Shown here: positions 1 through 7,238 of the stretch, piece after piece
How the letters are laid out: each line of letters opens with the position of its first letter
Numbering within the stretch: position 1 is the first letter of the stretch
Source: Chloroflexota bacterium
GTDB lineage: Bacteria > Chloroflexota > Chloroflexia > QHBQ01 > JADMIH01
Length of the DNA: 11,261 nt
Direction: 5' to 3'
Assembly (NCBI GenBank): GCA_015478675.1
Contig: JADMIH010000123.1
Span: 1-11,261 of the forward strand
Notes under the pieces: model-generated
Databases searched by the model: none
Told to the model about the DNA's origin: nothing
The model's input: only the letters and a program-made list of their open reading frames with translations
Translations under genes and position numbers: made by a program

Positions 1-20
1 GGCTTACTCTGAACAGTAAC
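1..20 (-). repeat. Outer end of an IS66/MITE-like element truncated by the window edge
   Basis: Read on the minus strand from position 20, this begins GTTACTGTTCAGAG. That matches, with one change in the terminal bases, the ends of the elements at 2102-2350 and 11214 onward. Positions 1-22 and 11212-11233 form an inverted pair identical at 21 of 22 positions. The body of the element would lie to the left of the window. Calling it IS66-like rests on the GTAA-type terminus and the 8-bp duplication seen at the 2102 copy. The element body is not visible, so whether it is a full IS or a MITE is unknown. Confidence 0.55.
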
Positions 21-35
21 CTCACAGCAGACACA

Positions 36-65
36 TTGCCAGCTTTCCACCAACTATGGTAGAAT
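36..65 (+). promoter_or_regulatory. Sigma70-type promoter for the HNH gene
   Basis: The -35 hexamer TTGCCA (36-41) is 18 bp upstream of the -10 hexamer TAGAAT (60-65). TGG immediately before the -10 gives an extended -10 form. Transcription would start near 72, leaving a leader of about 80 nt before the ATG at 153. The call comes from sequence only; no upstream gene is visible to compete for it. Confidence 0.55.
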
Positions 66-84
66 ATTTGCGCAGGATATTCAC

Positions 85-113
85 ACAGGAGTGAACACTC
101 CTGTTTTCGGTTT
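85..113 (+). terminator. Leader hairpin with U-tract (attenuator-like) or upstream terminator
   Basis: A perfect 8-bp stem (ACAGGAGT at 85-92 with ACTCCTGT at 97-104) closes a GAAC loop. It is followed by TTTT, CGG and TTT. It lies between the predicted promoter (36-65) and the HNH start at 153, so it is within the HNH 5' leader if that promoter is real. It could cause premature termination, or it could end a transcript arriving from the left. No peptide, riboswitch or T-box consensus was recognised beside it. Confidence 0.45.
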
Positions 114-152
114 ACGCAGTGCGGATGTAACATCTAGACAAGAGAACCTGCG

Positions 153-692
153 ATGTACAATGCCCCAGTATTGGTGCTCAACCAGAACTTTGAGCCGCTG
201 AACGTCTGTAACGCCCGGCGCGCCCTGGTACTCGTGCTGTGCGGAAAAGCTGAAGTGCTGGAGCTAAATCACCAGATTATACATACGCCTTCGCTTGCTA
301 TCCATTGCCCATCTGTTATTCGCCTCTCGCACCTTATCAGACGCCCACGCCCCCGCGCACGCCTCAGCCGCCGCGAGGTATTTATCAGGGATGGCTACAC
401 CTGCCAGTATTGCGGCGTACGCACGCGTGACCTTACCCTCGACCACGTAATCCCACGCAGCAAAGGCGGCCCACACACGTGGGACAACCTGGTGAGCGCC
501 TGCCGCAACTGCAATCACCGCAAAGGCGGTAAGAGCGTAGCTGAAGCAAGGATGCACCTGGCCCGCCTGCCACGCGAGCCGAGGGCCAGCGTCTACAATA
601 TGGTCTATCGCTGCATGGAGAATGGCCCGCTCAATGAATGGCTGGTTTACCTGCCCGGCATACAGCAGGCATCCTCCAGCAACCCAAGCTGA
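153..692 (+). CDS. HNH endonuclease-family protein (179 aa)
   Basis: This is a small HNH-family protein of the type that starts 'VLVLNQNFEPLNV' and is widespread in bacteria as a stand-alone gene; its biological substrate is not known to me. Residues 1-60 form the family-specific N-terminal domain, and 62-75 are an Arg-rich stretch (RRPRPRARLSRR). The HNH core runs from about 80 to 126. It has zinc-ligand pairs C84-x2-C87 and C117-x2-C120, the catalytic-type D97-H98, then N112 and H122, so the metal site looks intact. About 50 residues follow the core, ending in a Ser-rich tail. The ATG at 153 gives the family N-terminus; only a weak purine stretch (AAGAGAA, 140-146) precedes it. The stop codon is inside a 9-bp hairpin. 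A nuclease activity is inferred from the motif. Nothing here links it to a restriction, intron or phage system. Confidence 0.9.
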   Translation: MYNAPVLVLNQNFEPLNVCNARRALVLVLCGKAEVLELNHQIIHTPSLAIHCPSVIRLSHLIRRPRPRARLSRREVFIRDGYTCQYCGVRTRDLTLDHVIPRSKGGPHTWDNLVSACRNCNHRKGGKSVAEARMHLARLPREPRASVYNMVYRCMENGPLNEWLVYLPGIQQASSSNPS

Positions 693-712
693 AGCCGTAA
701 GAAGGCTTCAGC
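688..712 (+). other. Perfect 9-bp hairpin overlapping the HNH stop codon
   Basis: GCTGAAGCC (688-696) and GGCTTCAGC (704-712) are perfect complements with a 7-nt loop, and the TGA stop (690-692) is inside the left arm. It sits 3 nt before the T-tailed terminator at 716, so the two make a tandem hairpin at the transcript end. It may protect the 3' end or strengthen termination. Confidence 0.6.
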
Positions 713-715
713 GAT

Positions 716-752
716 ACCCCCTCACGAGCGTGTGGGGGTTTGCTTTTGTCTT
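716..752 (+). terminator. Rho-independent terminator of the HNH gene
   Basis: ACCCCC (716-721) and CAC (723-725) pair with GTG (730-732) and GGGGGT (734-739) around a GAGC loop, with one internal T-T mismatch. A T-rich run (739-752, TTTGCTTTTGTCTT) follows. This separates the HNH transcript from serS, which probably has its own promoter. A TATAAT -10 lies just after it at 754-759, but its -35 (about 731-736) is a poor match. Confidence 0.75.
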
Positions 753-758
753 ATATAA

Positions 759-2096
<1,338 letters not shown>

Positions 2097-2234
2097 GCAC
2101 AGTAAGCGTTCAGAGTTAGAGTGGACAATCGTCAAGGCGTGCCTGTGCGAGTGCACCGCCGTCCTCACCCCCCATGCCCTCCTCCCACACATGGGAGAAC
2201 AACTGTATCCCTTGTGCACTCCCCATGAGTAAAG

Positions 2235-2264
2235 CCCCCTCTCCCACGAGGGGAGAGGGGGTTT
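2235..2264. terminator. Strong GC hairpin inside the element; possible serS terminator
   Basis: CCCCCTCTCCC (2235-2245) pairs perfectly with GGGAGAGGGGG (2251-2261) around a 5-nt loop, followed by only three T residues. It lies about 140 nt beyond the serS stop. It could end serS transcription, and read from the other strand it could block leftward GT transcripts. The short T-run makes classic intrinsic termination uncertain. Confidence 0.4.
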
Positions 2265-2296
2265 GGGGGTGAGGGTGGGTGAGGGCGGGTGAGGGT
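2257..2296 (+). repeat. G-rich tandem repeat with G-quadruplex potential
   Basis: Three 10-bp units of GGGTGAGGG(T/C) occupy 2267-2276, 2277-2286 and 2287-2296, directly after GGGGG and TTT. Together the + strand carries eight G-tracts of three or more, separated by loops of 1-3 nt. That is far above the four tracts a G-quadruplex needs. The tract belongs to the MITE-like element. Confidence 0.8.
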
Positions 2297-2350
2297 ATGC
2301 CTCGACAGCTACTCCTTGAAGATTGCTCCACCTCAACTCTGAACACTTAC

Positions 2351-2675
2351 TAATCACACACCTGTTGCCCCCGCGCCGCTTTGTGCTATCCTGCTAATAA
2401 TGAATACGCCGGTCGTCGTCTCCTCTACATCGGCGACTCAGCTTGACATATTACGCAGCCTGTATCGGTTCAAATTGGCCCCTGGCAAACGAATTATCCT
2501 TCGTCATCCTTCACTTCGTTCAGAATGACGAAGCCTATAGGCCACACTAAAAGCCGGCTTTATCGTGGTGGCCTTGAGAGATCGTCTGTCGTCTGCTACG
2601 TAAGGTGAGTACATTACGTTATCTCGGGTTTTGAGGGCAGAGATTAGGGAAGTTGTTCTCGTGCTGATATTGTGC
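2351..2675. other. Gene-free convergent spacer with several palindromes
   Basis: No credible coding region or tRNA was seen between the element and the stop of the leftward GT4 gene. The spacer holds an inverted repeat at 2500-2532 (separate entry). A nested palindrome at 2540-2573 has GGCCAC (2540-2545) pairing with GTGGCC (2568-2573) around the 12-bp AAAGCCGGCTTT (2550-2561). A small ACGTAA/TTACGT pair lies at 2598-2603 and 2614-2619. AGAGATTAGGGA (2639-2650) recurs in inverse form at 9819-9830. A weak promoter-like pair, TTGCCC (2365-2370) and TATCCT (2387-2392), faces right. It may simply be a termination zone between serS and the GT cluster. Confidence 0.5.
2500..2532. repeat. Interspersed palindrome of the 'CGTCATTCTGAAC' type
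   Basis: TTCGTCAT (2500-2507) pairs with ATGACGAA (2525-2532). The interior reads CCTTCACTTCGTTCAG. On the minus strand this is the CGTCATTCTGAAC-GAAGTGAAGG arrangement that I recognise as a common dispersed intergenic repeat in many bacterial genomes. It lies downstream of both flanking genes. Confidence 0.5.
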
Positions 2676-4151
2676 CTACATCAACTCCCCAAGCGATGTG
2701 GCGATCCTCAATAGCAAAGCATCGTCTCCTTCTTCAAGGCCGAGATCGGCGGCTGCCCCGGCCACTATGCTAATCGGATCACAGGGATCGGAGGGGGGCT
2801 GTTCGGGTGGGCTATCGTCGGTTTGTGCGACTGCTATACTCTCGACAGGCAGGGCTTGTGGCTCTCCTGTTGGCGTTGCGATAGCCGGAGGTCGAAGGGA
2901 TGGAGCCGCAGCGTCAAGGGATATTTCTTTCTCCCCACTGCCTCCTACCACATAGGAAAGAAACCGAAGGTAGCCAACAGCCTCTTCTTCGAGCGTGTGG
3001 TGCTCGGCCACGTAGCGCCGCGCTGCCCCAGACATGGCGGCGCGCACATCAGGGCGGCGGGCCAGCAAGAGCAAATATTCCAGCAACAACTCTTCCTCAA
3101 TGTCGCTCACATCTATCTTGCCCGCCGCATCGTCCGGTAGCTCCTTGAACGAGCCTGTACGCGATACAAGCACAGGCACTCCGGCGCCCATGATCCGCAA
3201 CAACGAAGCCGAGGTCTCGCCCGCTGTTGGGTAGCGCAGGTTTACGCACACATCCGAAGCTGCGAGATACAGGGCAAAGTCGTGGGGCGACACATACCCC
3301 GTATACCGCACGTGGTTCGACAAACCCAACATCTCTATCTGCTGTGTGGGGTCGTAGTTGGGCGAGCGGCTCCCCACCAGCAAGTAAAGCGAGTTGGGCG
3401 CCTCCATTAAGAGAGCCTTGAAAGCTCTCAAAGTAGCCGACACCCGCTTATAAGGGTTGAGATGGCCCACTGAGGTAGCCAGAAAAAGGCCAGGGTCGAG
3501 GCCAAGCCGCGCACGCGCCTCTGCCTTCGGAATGTACAGGGGGAGCGGCACACCCATCGGCACCATCGCCAACGGAACGTCAGCACGCACGCTTCGCACT
3601 AACCCGGCCATATACCTGCTGTGGACTATAACGCCTGTGGCCTTGTTTATAACTTCATCACTGAGTGGGTAGTTGAAGAGAGCCTCTGGAAATTGCCCCA
3701 GCATCACCCGGCGAGCGGCTTCCTTTCCTTCCGAGCCATGCTGCCGTTCCATTATCTCCATATACTCTTTGCGCCTGCCGCCATTGAGCGCTATCCAAAC
3801 CCGCAAGTGGTGCAACACAAACTCATGCATCACTACTACGTTATGCACAGGCGGTACGCCCGGATAGCACATCAACTCGTTGTACATATATGCATGAGCG
3901 GGCGAGTTACCCATCTGGTAGACAGCCGCATCATATCGCCCGGCAACGCGTTTATAGTCCTTCCCAGGCAGCACCTCAAAACGGCCGGTTATCTCGCCAT
4001 TAGAGGGCCTATAACCACGATCTATGAACAAATCTATATCTACACGGCGGCTACCAACCCTTGCCCCCGCAAGCGCAAGAAGTAGCTCCTCGCTGTAGTC
4101 TGATATGCCAGACTGCACAGGATTAAGAGGCGTAAAAAAGGCAATCTTCAT
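2676..4151 (-). CDS. GT4-family glycosyltransferase with C-terminal extension (491 aa)
   Basis: This is a predicted cytoplasmic GT-B fold enzyme that would move a sugar from a nucleotide-sugar donor onto a growing surface glycan; donor and acceptor cannot be read from sequence. The N-terminal Rossmann domain starts MKIAFFTPLNPVQSGISDYS, the hallmark of one GT4 subgroup. The donor domain contains SVGHLNPYKR (227-236), LLVGSRSPNYDP (257-268) and VRYTGYVSPHDFALYLAASD (281-300). The motif PTAGETSASLLRIMGAGVPV stands where most GT4 enzymes have E-x7-E; the second Glu position is Arg319 and the first is Gly311, next to E312. Residues about 405-491 are an extra Pro/Ala/Ser-rich tail ending in an acidic helical segment. 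It is the last gene of the leftward cluster, 31 nt after the preceding GT4 stop. No clear Shine-Dalgarno precedes the ATG. Confidence 0.9.
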   Translation of the reverse strand: MKIAFFTPLNPVQSGISDYSEELLLALAGARVGSRRVDIDLFIDRGYRPSNGEITGRFEVLPGKDYKRVAGRYDAAVYQMGNSPAHAYMYNELMCYPGVPPVHNVVVMHEFVLHHLRVWIALNGGRRKEYMEIMERQHGSEGKEAARRVMLGQFPEALFNYPLSDEVINKATGVIVHSRYMAGLVRSVRADVPLAMVPMGVPLPLYIPKAEARARLGLDPGLFLATSVGHLNPYKRVSATLRAFKALLMEAPNSLYLLVGSRSPNYDPTQQIEMLGLSNHVRYTGYVSPHDFALYLAASDVCVNLRYPTAGETSASLLRIMGAGVPVLVSRTGSFKELPDDAAGKIDVSDIEEELLLEYLLLLARRPDVRAAMSGAARRYVAEHHTLEEEAVGYLRFLSYVVGGSGEKEISLDAAAPSLRPPAIATPTGEPQALPVESIAVAQTDDSPPEQPPSDPCDPISIVAGAAADLGLEEGDDALLLRIATSLGELM

Positions 4152-4182
4152 AATTGTGGATCAGGGGATTCGGAAGCAGCTA

Positions 4183-5229
4183 CTAATCGCTACTCAGCAG
4201 CGCATCCACCACGCGGTCCCAGCTAATGTCTTGCACTCGTCGGCGGCCCACACTGCCCAGACGAGCCGCTTCGCCCGCATCGGAGATCAAGCGTGTGATA
4301 GAGCGTGCGATCTCGGCAGGCTTCGCGGGCGTTACCAGTCCGGTCACACCATCCTCGACGAACTCCAACACACCGCCTGAGTCGTCAGTTGCAATCACAG
4401 GTCGTGCGGCTTGTAGCGCTTCCACCGCGCCGTAGCCGTAATCTTCGTCCATAGGCGAGAAGTAAACCGCTCTGGCGTTGGAGTAGAATTGAGAAGCCTC
4501 CGCCTCCGAAACAAAGCCCGAGAAACGCACTCTCTCGCCCAACCCCAATCGCGCCGCCTGCCGCTTTAGCGCCTCGGCATCGGGGCCGGAGCCTGCGACT
4601 ACTGCCTTCACTCCGGGTGCGAGAGCCAACGCGTCTAACAACAGGTTGATACGCTTGGCTGCGTCCAACCTGTTGAGCGCGAAGATGTAATCGCCGTATG
4701 GCCCCGGCTCTAACTTTAGCCCTGGACGGATCGGTGGGTAAAGGGGCGTGCCTTCAAGGCCGTTATAGCGGCGCAAGCGATGCGCGACGTTCTGAGAGAT
4801 GGTAAATATCTTGCGGCTTTCCCCCAGTGTTTTGCGGTCCATCCCGGTGACAATGCGGCGCACCCTGCTATCCTCAGGCGATCCTGTAAAATCGGACATC
4901 GGCGTGCCGAACCAATCATACACCTGCCGGAACTGGTGTACCAGCCAGGTCACTTTGTTGGGGTGCTTCACCACATAAGAAGGCCACTTTGTGCATATAG
5001 CCAGGTCTATACGCATGCCGTTCGCCTCGGTGATGTCAACTAGCCGCCAGGCAAGAGCGCCTGCGATAATCTGCGGGCGCGGATACCATTTGTAAGGTAA
5101 TGCTATCAGGGCTACTTTGTGCCCTCGTTCAACCAGCGCATCACGCAACCCCTCAACCAGCACCTCATTCCCACCGTAAACAAACGGAACCTGAGTTGTG
5201 CAAATAGCGATGTTGAAAGGCTTGGACAT
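4183..5229 (-). CDS. GT4-family glycosyltransferase (348 aa)
   Basis: This predicted GT-B fold retaining glycosyltransferase acts in the cytoplasm on nucleotide-sugars; its specificity is unknown. The N-terminus MSKPFNIAICTTQVPFVYGG carries the Gly-rich loop typical of the acceptor domain. The donor domain shows FALNRLDAAKRINLLLDA (183-200), VVAGSGPDAEALK (210-222), VRFSGFVSEAE (234-244) and a canonical E-x7-E in DEDYGYGAVEALQAARPV, with E262 and E270. A C-terminal SVGRRRVQDISWDRVVD matches the family's closing helix. The size is normal. It lies 31 nt upstream of the next GT4 (same strand) and is separated from the preceding small gene by a 124-bp repeat-containing gap. No strong ribosome site was seen, only a weak CGGAA a few bases before the ATG. 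Confidence 0.92.
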   Translation of the reverse strand: MSKPFNIAICTTQVPFVYGGNEVLVEGLRDALVERGHKVALIALPYKWYPRPQIIAGALAWRLVDITEANGMRIDLAICTKWPSYVVKHPNKVTWLVHQFRQVYDWFGTPMSDFTGSPEDSRVRRIVTGMDRKTLGESRKIFTISQNVAHRLRRYNGLEGTPLYPPIRPGLKLEPGPYGDYIFALNRLDAAKRINLLLDALALAPGVKAVVAGSGPDAEALKRQAARLGLGERVRFSGFVSEAEASQFYSNARAVYFSPMDEDYGYGAVEALQAARPVIATDDSGGVLEFVEDGVTGLVTPAKPAEIARSITRLISDAGEAARLGSVGRRRVQDISWDRVVDALLSSD

Positions 5230-5235
5230 AGTTCC

Positions 5236-5353
5236 GAATTAGTAATTACGAGTTATGGATTGACGCTAATTCAACAGGAAAACTGGTAGCTGACGTTCTC
5301 TATTTGATCACATGAACCTGGCGTATCGGTAATTCATAGTTCGTAATTCGTAA
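5236..5353. repeat. Intergenic inverted repeat of AATTACGAATT type
   Basis: AATTACGAGTTATGGATT (5244-5261) and AATTCATAGTTCGTAATT (5331-5348) are inverted partners, matching at 15 of 18 positions and separated by about 70 bp. The right arm adds a second TTCGTAA unit that runs up to the stop codon of the neighbouring small gene. It fills nearly the whole 124-bp gap inside the glycosyltransferase cluster. It looks like a small dispersed AT-rich palindromic element rather than a promoter. A combined transcript would carry it as a large stem-loop. Confidence 0.6.
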
Positions 5354-5767
5354 TTATTGATCTCCCTCCAACCGCGCTACTCGCTCCTCCAACAGCTGCC
5401 ATTCACGCGCCATCCGCTCCTGATAGGCGTACATTTCTACTATGGCGCGTGCGGAGGCCGAATTATAGCGGTTCTGCTGTTCGACTATGGGGTTGATATA
5501 CCAGCGCAACAGGACCCTCACAATGCGCTTCGCATATGCTCCGAGGCGGCCCACCAGCCTCATGTCCCAGGTGATAGGCAGGTGAGCCGAGACAAACCAG
5601 GTGTCGTTCACAGTCTCTATGCTGTGCCGCAGCGCATCCAGCTCCAGGCCGTCAGGGCCATCTTCTGTGAAGCGGCTTCTACGCTCTCGAATCTGGGCGC
5701 GCAAATCGGCCAGTATCTCGGCCACATCAGGCGGGGTATCATCAGGTAAGCTCTGGCGGCTATCCAT
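5354..5767 (-). CDS. Uncharacterised helical protein in the glycosyltransferase cluster (137 aa)
   Basis: No enzymatic domain was recognised. The protein is mostly charged and helical with no signal peptide. Residues about 14-55 are acidic/basic helix, 70-93 (RLVGRLGAYAKRIVRVLLRWYINP) form an amphipathic basic segment that could contact a membrane, and 95-135 are a coiled-coil-like stretch ending LEERVARLEGDQ. The ATG at 5767 is chosen because it overlaps the stop of the upstream GT2 gene (ATGGATAG) with GGGG 5 nt before it; a TTG at 5794 would add nine residues. Similar basic-helix plus 'NP-x-x-x-Q-Q-N-x-x-N' modules occur in glycan-cluster methyltransferases and glycosyltransferases. The GT2 partner's own C-terminus carries a related segment. 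An adaptor or membrane-association role is a guess. Confidence 0.75.
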   Translation of the reverse strand: MDSRQSLPDDTPPDVAEILADLRAQIRERRSRFTEDGPDGLELDALRHSIETVNDTWFVSAHLPITWDMRLVGRLGAYAKRIVRVLLRWYINPIVEQQNRYNSASARAIVEMYAYQERMAREWQLLEERVARLEGDQ

Positions 5768-7043
5768 CGTGCCCCGCAGCTTCCAGTTCGTCAACGCGCG
5801 CGCGTAAAGCTTCTAGCTCGGCGGCGAGGGCAACAAGGGCGCTATTGTGGTTTGATGACAGCCCGGCAGTAAGGAGCGATTGCAAAGCTACACGCGGGTG
5901 CAGCTCTGCCAGCTGGCACGAAACCTCACGTAAGGTGCGCGCCACAGAAGCATTATAGTCTATCTGTTTGAGCAAGACCGGCCATAGATATACCCGGTTA
6001 ACCAGAGTGCGTAATCGCCCACTGAAGTAAGGCCGCCGCTTCTGTGCTTTGCCGTGATGCTTCTCGTATACTTGCCAGCCGTCCAACACTTCGCCCAACT
6101 GCCCCTGTAGCTCCTGGCGGCTGCGCTGTCCAGAGGGTATATCACCTTCGCCTTCGCCTTCGCCTGCGCCTTTAGCCGATGGTGACTTGTTATCGAGCAA
6201 AGCGAAGGAAGCTGCGCGGTCCTCAGATGACATATCACCCGCAACGCGCTCAGATTCTCTCGGCAAGAAGTCGAGCATAACTTGCTCAGGAGAGTAATGC
6301 TTGACGACGAAGCGCAGCCTGTTGGCGTGATAATAGCCGTAGTATTGCCTGCCTTTATGGTCCAGCGTGACCGACTCTTTGTGGAGAGCCACCGCCTCAG
6401 GCTGGTATAACACCCTGAGGCCCTGGTCGCGGGCGCGCCAGCAGAGGTCTACATCTTCGTAATAAACTGGGAAGAAGGCCTCATCGAAGAAGCCGAGGCT
6501 CCGCCCAACCTCGCGTCGCATGGCAAGAGCAGCGCCCGTGACAAACGACACGTCCCGCGCTTTGTCATACTGGCCCGTGTCAATCTCCCCGCGCCCGATA
6601 TGCTCTGTAGTCGCCAGAGGGTAGTTCACGATCCCCCCCGCGTGCTGTATCGTCTTGCCGTCGGGGTATAGCACCTTGGAGCCCACGATGCCTATCTCAT
6701 CGTCTTGCATCAGCGTGCGCGCCACAGCAAGCATCCAGCCGGGAGCAAGAGTGACATCCGGGTTGATAGTGGCTACTATCTCGCCGCTCGCCATGTAGAG
6801 GCCCACGCTCACCCCGCCCGCGAAGCCTTTATTGTCGGCAAGCTCGACTATCTCCACTTCAGGGAAATGCGAGCGCACAAGCTCCACGCTGTGGTCGGTC
6901 GAGCCATTATCCACGACGATAATCTCTATCTCTGGATAATCGAGCCGCAGCAGCGACAGTAAACAGTCCTCAATGTACGCGGCGGTGTTATAACTCACCA
7001 CAATCACAGAGGCGGTAGGGGCAGGGTGTCCGTCAATCATCAT
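5760..7043 (-). CDS. GT2-family glycosyltransferase, rhamnosyltransferase-like, with C-terminal helical tail (427 aa)
   Basis: This predicted GT-A fold inverting enzyme would transfer a sugar to a cell-surface glycan from the cytoplasmic face. The catalytic domain covers about 10-250. It has ASVIVVSYN at the start, the nucleotide-binding VVDNGSTDHS (43-52), NKGFAGG (71-77), NPDV (94-97) in the metal-binding DxD position, the acceptor-loop VTGAALAMRR (168-177) and FFPVYYEDVDLCWRAR (190-205), which includes the catalytic-base region. This arrangement matches COG1216-type rhamnosyltransferases, but the sugar is not certain. Residues 290-300 are a Gly/Glu repeat from a hexanucleotide tract. Residues about 335-425 are a helical tail ending in a coiled coil that overlaps the next gene. 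It is the first gene of the leftward cluster, with a TATAAT promoter directly upstream. ATG at 7043 or 7040 could serve as the start. Confidence 0.92.
   Translation of the reverse strand: MMIDGHPAPTASVIVVSYNTAAYIEDCLLSLLRLDYPEIEIIVVDNGSTDHSVELVRSHFPEVEIVELADNKGFAGGVSVGLYMASGEIVATINPDVTLAPGWMLAVARTLMQDDEIGIVGSKVLYPDGKTIQHAGGIVNYPLATTEHIGRGEIDTGQYDKARDVSFVTGAALAMRREVGRSLGFFDEAFFPVYYEDVDLCWRARDQGLRVLYQPEAVALHKESVTLDHKGRQYYGYYHANRLRFVVKHYSPEQVMLDFLPRESERVAGDMSSEDRAASFALLDNKSPSAKGAGEGEGEGDIPSGQRSRQELQGQLGEVLDGWQVYEKHHGKAQKRRPYFSGRLRTLVNRVYLWPVLLKQIDYNASVARTLREVSCQLAELHPRVALQSLLTAGLSSNHNSALVALAAELEALRARVDELEAAGHDG
6145..6168. repeat. Hexanucleotide tandem repeat inside the GT2 gene
   Basis: Three exact CCTTCG units plus one CCTGCG variant encode, on the minus strand, the GAGEGEGEG stretch between the catalytic domain and the helical tail. 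Copy changes would keep the frame, so it could vary linker length rather than switch the gene off. Confidence 0.8.
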
Positions 7044-7055
7044 ACAAGTTCCAAT

Positions 7056-7084
7056 ATTATACAGTGGTGGGTGGTCAGTGACCA
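7056..7084 (-). promoter_or_regulatory. Promoter of the glycosyltransferase cluster with overlapping palindrome
   Basis: On the minus strand, TGGTCA (7084-7079) is 17 bp upstream of a perfect TATAAT (7061-7056). The predicted start near 7049 leaves only about six nucleotides before the ATG at 7043, so the message may be nearly leaderless. TGGTCA and TGACCA separated by one base (7072-7084) form a perfect palindrome over the -35 and spacer, a natural place for a repressor. Confidence 0.55.
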
Positions 7085-7133
7085 GCGCAGGTTCAGGCAG
7101 AAGCTTCGATCCTCATTACAGCTGGAAGGGGAG

Positions 7134-7186
7134 GCCAAAACAAAGCAACAACTCTTCCTCAAAAAGAGTTGTTGCTTTGTTTTGGC
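7134..7186. terminator. Bidirectional terminator-like 23-bp perfect hairpin
   Basis: Positions 7134-7156 and 7164-7186 are perfect inverted repeats of 23 bp with a 7-nt loop. The inner GCAACAACTCTT/AAGAGTTGTTGC stem is flanked by A-rich DNA on the left and TTTGTTTT on the right, so both strands show stem plus U-run. It lies about 50 nt past the stop of the SLH protein gene and upstream of the GT2 promoter. The likely job is ending the SLH gene transcript. Confidence 0.7.
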
Positions 7187-7238
7187 GAAGAAAAGCCTTT
7201 CCCCACGTGAAGGCGCGGCTTAGCAAGTGCCTGGATAG

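Larger units (their letters stand above)
2102..2350. mobile_element. MITE-like element with 36/37-bp terminal inverted repeats (IS66-type ends)
   Basis: The left arm (2102-2137, starting GTAAGCGTTCAGAG) and the right arm (2314-2350, ending CTCTGAACACTTAC) are inverted repeats with about 31 of 37 positions matching. The element is flanked by TAAGCACA (2094-2101) and TAATCACA (2351-2358), an 8-bp direct repeat with one mismatch. IS66-family elements are known for GTAA termini and 8-bp duplications, so this is best explained as a non-autonomous derivative. The 249-bp interior has no convincing coding region. It holds CCTCACCCC-type segments, a perfect 11-bp hairpin (2235-2261) and a G-rich tandem repeat (2257-2296). 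It sits immediately after the serS stop, between convergent genes. A related, more decayed copy lies at 9575-9782. Confidence 0.8.

Noticed and set aside
153..692. HNH gene as part of a restriction, retron or homing system
   Set aside because: No methyltransferase, reverse transcriptase, intron boundary or phage gene lies nearby; the gene looks like a stand-alone chromosomal family member.
2455..2495. tRNA-like GGTTCAAAT stretch
   Set aside because: The flanking bases do not pair as a T-stem and no acceptor, D or anticodon arms can be drawn.
6145..6168. Hexanucleotide repeat as a phase-variation switch
   Set aside because: Units are multiples of three, so copy change keeps the frame; at most the linker length varies.
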